Origin: Pseudomonadales bacterium
GTDB taxonomy: Bacteria > Pseudomonadota > Gammaproteobacteria > Steroidobacterales > Steroidobacteraceae
Direction: 5' to 3'
NCBI GenBank assembly: GCA_020442965.1
Contig: JAGRJB010000228.1
Span: 1 to 8,398 of the forward strand
Length of the DNA: 8,398 nucleotides
A program made the position numbers and the translations under genes. This document shows positions 5,689 through 8,398 of the stretch, piece after piece (within the stretch, counting starts at the first letter, position 1; every line of letters begins with the position of its first letter). The notes under the pieces were generated by a model. The model was not told the origin of the DNA. It was given only the letters and a program-made list of their open reading frames with translations, and did not search any database.

Positions 5689-6681
5689 TCACCACGGTTC
5701 GTGTTGCAGGCGGCGCTCCCAGGCGAGTGTGGTGCGGACAATGACCTCCAGATCGTCCAGTTTGGGCTGCCAGCCGAGTACCGACCGTACCTTCTTGGCC
5801 TCTGCCACGAGGCTCGCGGGATCACCTTCCCGGCGGGCTTCTTCGCGAATATCGAGCTTCTTGGCCGCGACCTTCTCGACCATCGCCAGCACCTCGCGCA
5901 CGCTGTAACCATGGCCGTAGCCGCAGTTGATCGTGCTCGATGTGCCGCCAGCGCGCAGAAAGTCGATCGCACGCAGATGCGCATCCGCCAGATCAGACAC
6001 GTGTATGTAGTCCCGCACACCGGTTCCGTCCGGGGTCGGATAGTCAGTCCCGTAGACTGATACGTGCGATCGCTTGCCGATCACGGCCTGACACGCGACC
6101 TTGACGAGCAGGGTCGCGGCGCGCGTGGATTGACCGATGCGACCCTCTGGATCGCTGCCCGCCACATTGAAATAGCGCAGGGCGACGTAGCGCAGGGGGG
6201 TAGCGAGCGACAGATCGCGCAGCATCCACTCGGACATGAGTTTCGACGTGCCGTAGGGATTGATCGGCGCGGTCGGCGTGCTCTCTGTGGCGAGGCCGCT
6301 CGCAGGCATGCCATAGACTGCGGCAGTGGAGGAGAACACGAAATGCTTGACCTCCTGTGCGGCACAAACCTCTAACAGGTTACGCGTCGCGCAGGTGTTG
6401 TTGCCGTAGTATTTCAGAGGTAGTGCCACGGACTCCGGCACGATCGTGTGTGCCGCAAAATGCACGACTGTTTCAACCTGATGTTCGCGCAGCAAACCCG
6501 CGACCAGTGCTTTGTCGCCGACGTTGCCGACGATCAGCGGTACATTGACGACCGCTTGACGAAAGCCGGTGGACAGATCATCGAGTACGATGACGCGTTC
6601 GCCGCGCGCGACCAATTGGGCGACCGTGTGGCTGCCGATGTAGCCAGCGCCGCCCGTTACGAGGATTTTACTGTTGTTCAT
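5689..6681 (-). CDS. galE: UDP-glucose 4-epimerase GalE
   Basis: 330 residues from the ATG at 6681. A longer frame from 6777 is open, but its extra 32 residues precede the canonical N-terminus and cover the likely promoter. Seen: NAD-binding TGGAGYIGSH at 9-18, DDLSTG at 34-39, catalytic SST at 117-119, Y143-xxx-K147 in NPYGTSK, ALRYFNVAG at 167-175, DYPTPDGTGVRDYIHVSDLA at 213-232. These match extended short-chain dehydrogenase GalE (E. coli Ser124, Tyr149, Lys153). It interconverts UDP-glucose and UDP-galactose in the cytoplasm. No other Leloir genes are beside it, so supplying UDP-galactose for polysaccharide is the likelier job than galactose use. Relatives acting on UDP-GlcNAc cannot be excluded by eye. 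It is divergent from srkA and lies upstream of glrK on the same strand. Confidence 0.94.
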   Translation of the reverse strand: MNNSKILVTGGAGYIGSHTVAQLVARGERVIVLDDLSTGFRQAVVNVPLIVGNVGDKALVAGLLREHQVETVVHFAAHTIVPESVALPLKYYGNNTCATRNLLEVCAAQEVKHFVFSSTAAVYGMPASGLATESTPTAPINPYGTSKLMSEWMLRDLSLATPLRYVALRYFNVAGSDPEGRIGQSTRAATLLVKVACQAVIGKRSHVSVYGTDYPTPDGTGVRDYIHVSDLADAHLRAIDFLRAGGTSSTINCGYGHGYSVREVLAMVEKVAAKKLDIREEARREGDPASLVAEAKKVRSVLGWQPKLDDLEVIVRTTLAWERRLQHEPW

Positions 6682-6732
6682 TCGTTCCGAAACGTTCTGC
6701 AGCCGGGTCCGTCCGGCGAGCGCGGATTTTAC

Positions 6733-6761
6733 TTTATCGACCCGCTGGCGTTGTGACACAA
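6733..6761 (-). promoter_or_regulatory. Candidate sigma-70 promoter of galE
   Basis: On the - strand TTGTGT (6761-6756), a 17-base spacer and GATAAA (6738-6733) form a moderate sigma-70 match. Transcription would start near 6726 and give a leader of about 45 bases before the ATG at 6681. The -35 box lies in the TTGTG-A-CACAA palindrome (6751-6761), so a protein bound there could control galE. An overlapping TAAAAT (6731-6726) is a rival -10 box. Confidence 0.35.
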
Positions 6762-6810
6762 ATTTCGCTGTTGACACGTACGCGCTGGTGTACGGCGATT
6801 AATTGTGACA
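6751..6810. repeat. TTGTGACA-type repeats in the galE/srkA divergent region
   Basis: TTGTGACA occurs at 6751-6758 and again at 6803-6810, with the variant TGTTGACA at 6769-6776. The first copy is part of the perfect 5-1-5 palindrome TTGTGACACAA (6751-6761). The middle copy includes TTGACA (6771-6776), a perfect -35 hexamer for srkA, but no good -10 follows at 16-18 bases. The last copy covers the srkA GTG start. The layout could be an operator cluster; that is inference. Confidence 0.35.
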
Positions 6811-7794
6811 GAACGCGCAAATCGTCCGTTTGCTGCGCTCGATCCACCGGCCGTGTTGGCCGCTGCGGAATCGATCGGCATCGCGACGTCGGGCCGCCTG
6901 CTCGCACTCAATAGCTACGAGAATCGCGTCTATCAAGTGGCCGATGAGTCCGGTGCGCTGTGGGTCTTCAAGTTCTATCGGCCGGCGCGCTGGCGCGACG
7001 CCGAGATTCGCGAGGAGCACGATTTTGCGCTGGAACTTGCGCAAGCCGAATTGCCAGTTGCAGCGCCGCTGCAACGCGATGGTGAAACGCTCTTTCATCT
7101 CGATGGCCAGCGGTTCGCCGCGTTCGAGTATCTCGCTGGGCGGGCGCCGGAGCTCGACCGACCCGATGCGCTCGAGTTGTTAGGGCGGACGCTGGCGCGC
7201 GTGCATGCGATCGGCGCGATCGCGCGCTTTCGGCAGCGGCCACCGCTCAGCCTGCAGCGTCTGGGTTTCGATGCGCGTCAGTCAGTACTGGCGAGCGGTT
7301 TCGTGCCGCGAGCGCTCGCGGACCGTTACGCCGATATCAGCGCGCAACTGCTGGATCGCGTGCAGCAGGAATTCGACGCTGTCGGTCCGGTGTCAGACTT
7401 GCGCATCCATGGCGATTGCCACCCGGGCAATATTCTGTGGCGCGCGACCGGCCCACTGTTCGTCGATTTCGACGATTGCGTCAGCGGGCCGCGCGTCCAG
7501 GACCTCTGGATGTTTCTGGCGGGTGGGGCGGCCGAACAACAAAGTGGCTGGGCTCATTTGATGACGGGCTATGAGTCGTTCGGTAGCGTCGATGCGATCG
7601 AATTGCGGCTCATCGAGCCGCTGCGCAGCTTGAGAATGTTGCATTACGCAGCCTGGCTTGCGGTGCGCTGGGATGACCCGGCGTTCCCGCGCGCTTTCCC
7701 CTGGTTCGTCGAGCCGCGGTACTGGGAGCGACATCTGCAGGACTTGATGGAACAGCTCGCTAACATCGACGAGCCGCCGTTGCTCGCGCGCTGA
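6805..7794 (+). CDS. srkA: Stress response kinase A (SrkA/YihE), serine/threonine protein kinase
   Basis: 329 residues, near-identical in length to E. coli SrkA (328). Seen: LNSYENRVYQ at 35-44 (nucleotide-binding loop region of this family), FKFYRPARW with K56 at 55-63, catalytic HGDCHPGNILWR at 202-213 (D204), metal-binding FVDFDD at 219-224 (D221), and the family-specific SGPRVQDLWMFL at 227-238, LIEPLRSLRMLHY at 269-281, WDDPAFPRAFPWF at 289-301 and EPPL near the C-terminus. It belongs to the choline-kinase-like/APH fold. Known role: a cytoplasmic kinase that protects against stress-induced death; in E. coli it lies upstream of dsbA and is controlled by Cpx. Here no dsbA follows. The start is GTG at 6805 with only a weak Shine-Dalgarno. 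It is divergent from galE across 123 bases. Confidence 0.95.
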   Translation: MTERANRPFAALDPPAVLAAAESIGIATSGRLLALNSYENRVYQVADESGALWVFKFYRPARWRDAEIREEHDFALELAQAELPVAAPLQRDGETLFHLDGQRFAAFEYLAGRAPELDRPDALELLGRTLARVHAIGAIARFRQRPPLSLQRLGFDARQSVLASGFVPRALADRYADISAQLLDRVQQEFDAVGPVSDLRIHGDCHPGNILWRATGPLFVDFDDCVSGPRVQDLWMFLAGGAAEQQSGWAHLMTGYESFGSVDAIELRLIEPLRSLRMLHYAAWLAVRWDDPAFPRAFPWFVEPRYWERHLQDLMEQLANIDEPPLLAR

Positions 7795-7882
7795 CTATTG
7801 GCTAGGGGCTCGCAAGCTTGAGTTAAATTGCAACAGGAGCGCGCGACGCGAATCGGCGACGGTCACTCGGGCGTGCGCGACT

Positions 7883-7892
7883 TTGCTAGGCT
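7883..7892 (+). promoter_or_regulatory. Possible extended -10 element, perhaps giving a leaderless mRNA
   Basis: TTGCTAGGCT repeats the 10-mer found at 1243-1252. If TAGGCT (7887-7892) is a -10 box, transcription would start at about 7899-7900, on the ATG of the lipoprotein gene, which has no clear Shine-Dalgarno. No -35 box is evident. Alternatively AGG within it acts as a weak Shine-Dalgarno nine bases before the ATG. The rest of the gap 7795-7899 shows no strong terminator or RNA gene. Confidence 0.25.
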
Positions 7893-7899
7893 AGCGACT

Positions 7900-8398
7900 A
7901 TGATCGCCGCACTTCTTGCAAATGCCGCCCGGCGCGCAGTTGTTATCTTCCTGACGTTCACCCTGCTCACCGCTTGCGGCGGATCGGGCAGTGGGAATGC
8001 GGGCGGCGGCGGCAATCCAGGCGGCCCGCCCATTAGCACGGTGGTGGTCTCGGGCCGAGTGACTTTCGATCGCGTGCCGATCGGCCCAGGGTCGGGCCAA
8101 GGGCTTGATTTTGCGGCCGCCACAGCCGCTGCAGCGCGCGCCGTCACGGTCGAAGCGCTCGCGCAGTCGGGCGGTGCGGTGCTCGCGACCGGTGTCACGG
8201 ACGGGTCCGGTAACTATTCGCTCACGGTTCCGGCCAATACCAGCATGCAGCTGCGCGTGAAAGCCGAAATGCGACGCACCGGCACTCCGGCGTTTACGTT
8301 CCGCGTGCGCGACAACACCGCCAGCAATGCGTTGTATGCCCTGGACGGCGCAGGGTTCGATTCAGGGGCGGCCAGTTCCCAGCGCGATCTGCATGCGC
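7900..8398 (+). CDS. Lipoprotein with Gly-rich linker and carboxypeptidase-regulatory-like domain (3' end outside window)
   Basis: The frame is open from ATG at 7900 to the right edge, 166 full codons. Seen: a lipoprotein signal (A-R-R n-region, hydrophobic VVIFLTFTLLTA, lipobox L-T-A-C with Cys26), Gly at +2, a low-complexity Gly/Ser/Asn/Pro linker about 27-44, then VVVSGRVTFDRVPIG, a hydrophobic/Ala-rich insert, AVTVEALAQSGG, then TGVTDGSGNYSLTVPAN. The G-x-V...T-D-x-x-G-x-Y-x-L-x-V pattern is typical of carboxypeptidase-regulatory-like or CNA-B beta-sandwich domains, used as spacers or stalks in surface proteins. The cargo domain lies beyond the window, so function is unknown. An in-frame GTG at 7873 would add nine residues. 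Codon choice is GC-rich like the neighbours. Confidence 0.8.
   Translation, partial: MIAALLANAARRAVVIFLTFTLLTACGGSGSGNAGGGGNPGGPPISTVVVSGRVTFDRVPIGPGSGQGLDFAAATAAAARAVTVEALAQSGGAVLATGVTDGSGNYSLTVPANTSMQLRVKAEMRRTGTPAFTFRVRDNTASNALYALDGAGFDSGAASSQRDLHA

Noticed and set aside
3511..5908. Two long open frames on the + strand (3511-4656 and 4643-5908), 381 and 421 codons.
   Set aside because: They lie opposite the QseG-like, GlrK-like and galE genes, have Arg/Gln/Ala-rich low-information products with no domain, and reflect GC-rich codon bias on the coding strand.
6682..6777. Longer 362-residue form of GalE.
   Set aside because: Added residues precede the canonical GalE N-terminus and overlap the likely promoter.
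7803..7823. AAGCTT-centred imperfect inverted repeat after srkA considered as a terminator.
   Set aside because: Short arms with mismatches and no T-tract.

Overview
The window looks like chromosomal DNA of a GC-rich gammaproteobacterium. The evidence is a GlrK/QseG/GlrR two-component locus in the same gene order as in Escherichia coli, an SrkA (YihE) kinase, and a PEP-CTERM protein of the kind found in biofilm- or floc-forming Proteobacteria (Nevskiales, Steroidobacterales or a relative would fit; this is inference, not a placement). No rRNA, tRNA, CRISPR, insertion sequence or phage gene was seen, and no stretch over 300 bases lacks a gene.

Left part (1-2108, + strand): the 3' end of a GT4-type glycosyltransferase, an intergenic promoter region, a secreted PEP-CTERM protein closed by a strong intrinsic terminator, and a SAM-dependent methyltransferase. 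This resembles the edge of an exopolysaccharide/exosortase locus, although no exosortase gene lies in the window. The PEP-CTERM gene has a consensus sigma-54 (-24/-12) promoter with a full match to the IHF consensus just upstream.

Middle part (5596-2105, - strand): an overlapping operon of sensor kinase (GlrK-like), outer-membrane lipoprotein (QseG-like) and sigma-54 activator (GlrR-like). The last gene converges on the methyltransferase gene and the two share a CTAG that holds both stop codons. galE (UDP-glucose 4-epimerase) lies upstream on the same strand. The E. coli sRNA gene glmY, which precedes glrK there, is not seen.

Right part (6682-8398): a divergent promoter region with TTGTGACA-type repeats between galE and srkA, then srkA on the + strand, then the start of a lipoprotein gene with a Gly-rich linker and a beta-sandwich-like (carboxypeptidase-regulatory/CNA-B-like) region that runs off the window.

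The most interesting reading is that the sigma-54 activator encoded about 1.6 kb away may drive the sigma-54 promoter of the PEP-CTERM gene. That would tie an envelope-sensing GlrK/QseG/GlrR system to an exosortase-sorted surface protein instead of, or in addition to, the sRNA targets known in enterobacteria. Motifs and gene order are read directly from the sequence; the regulatory link is inference.
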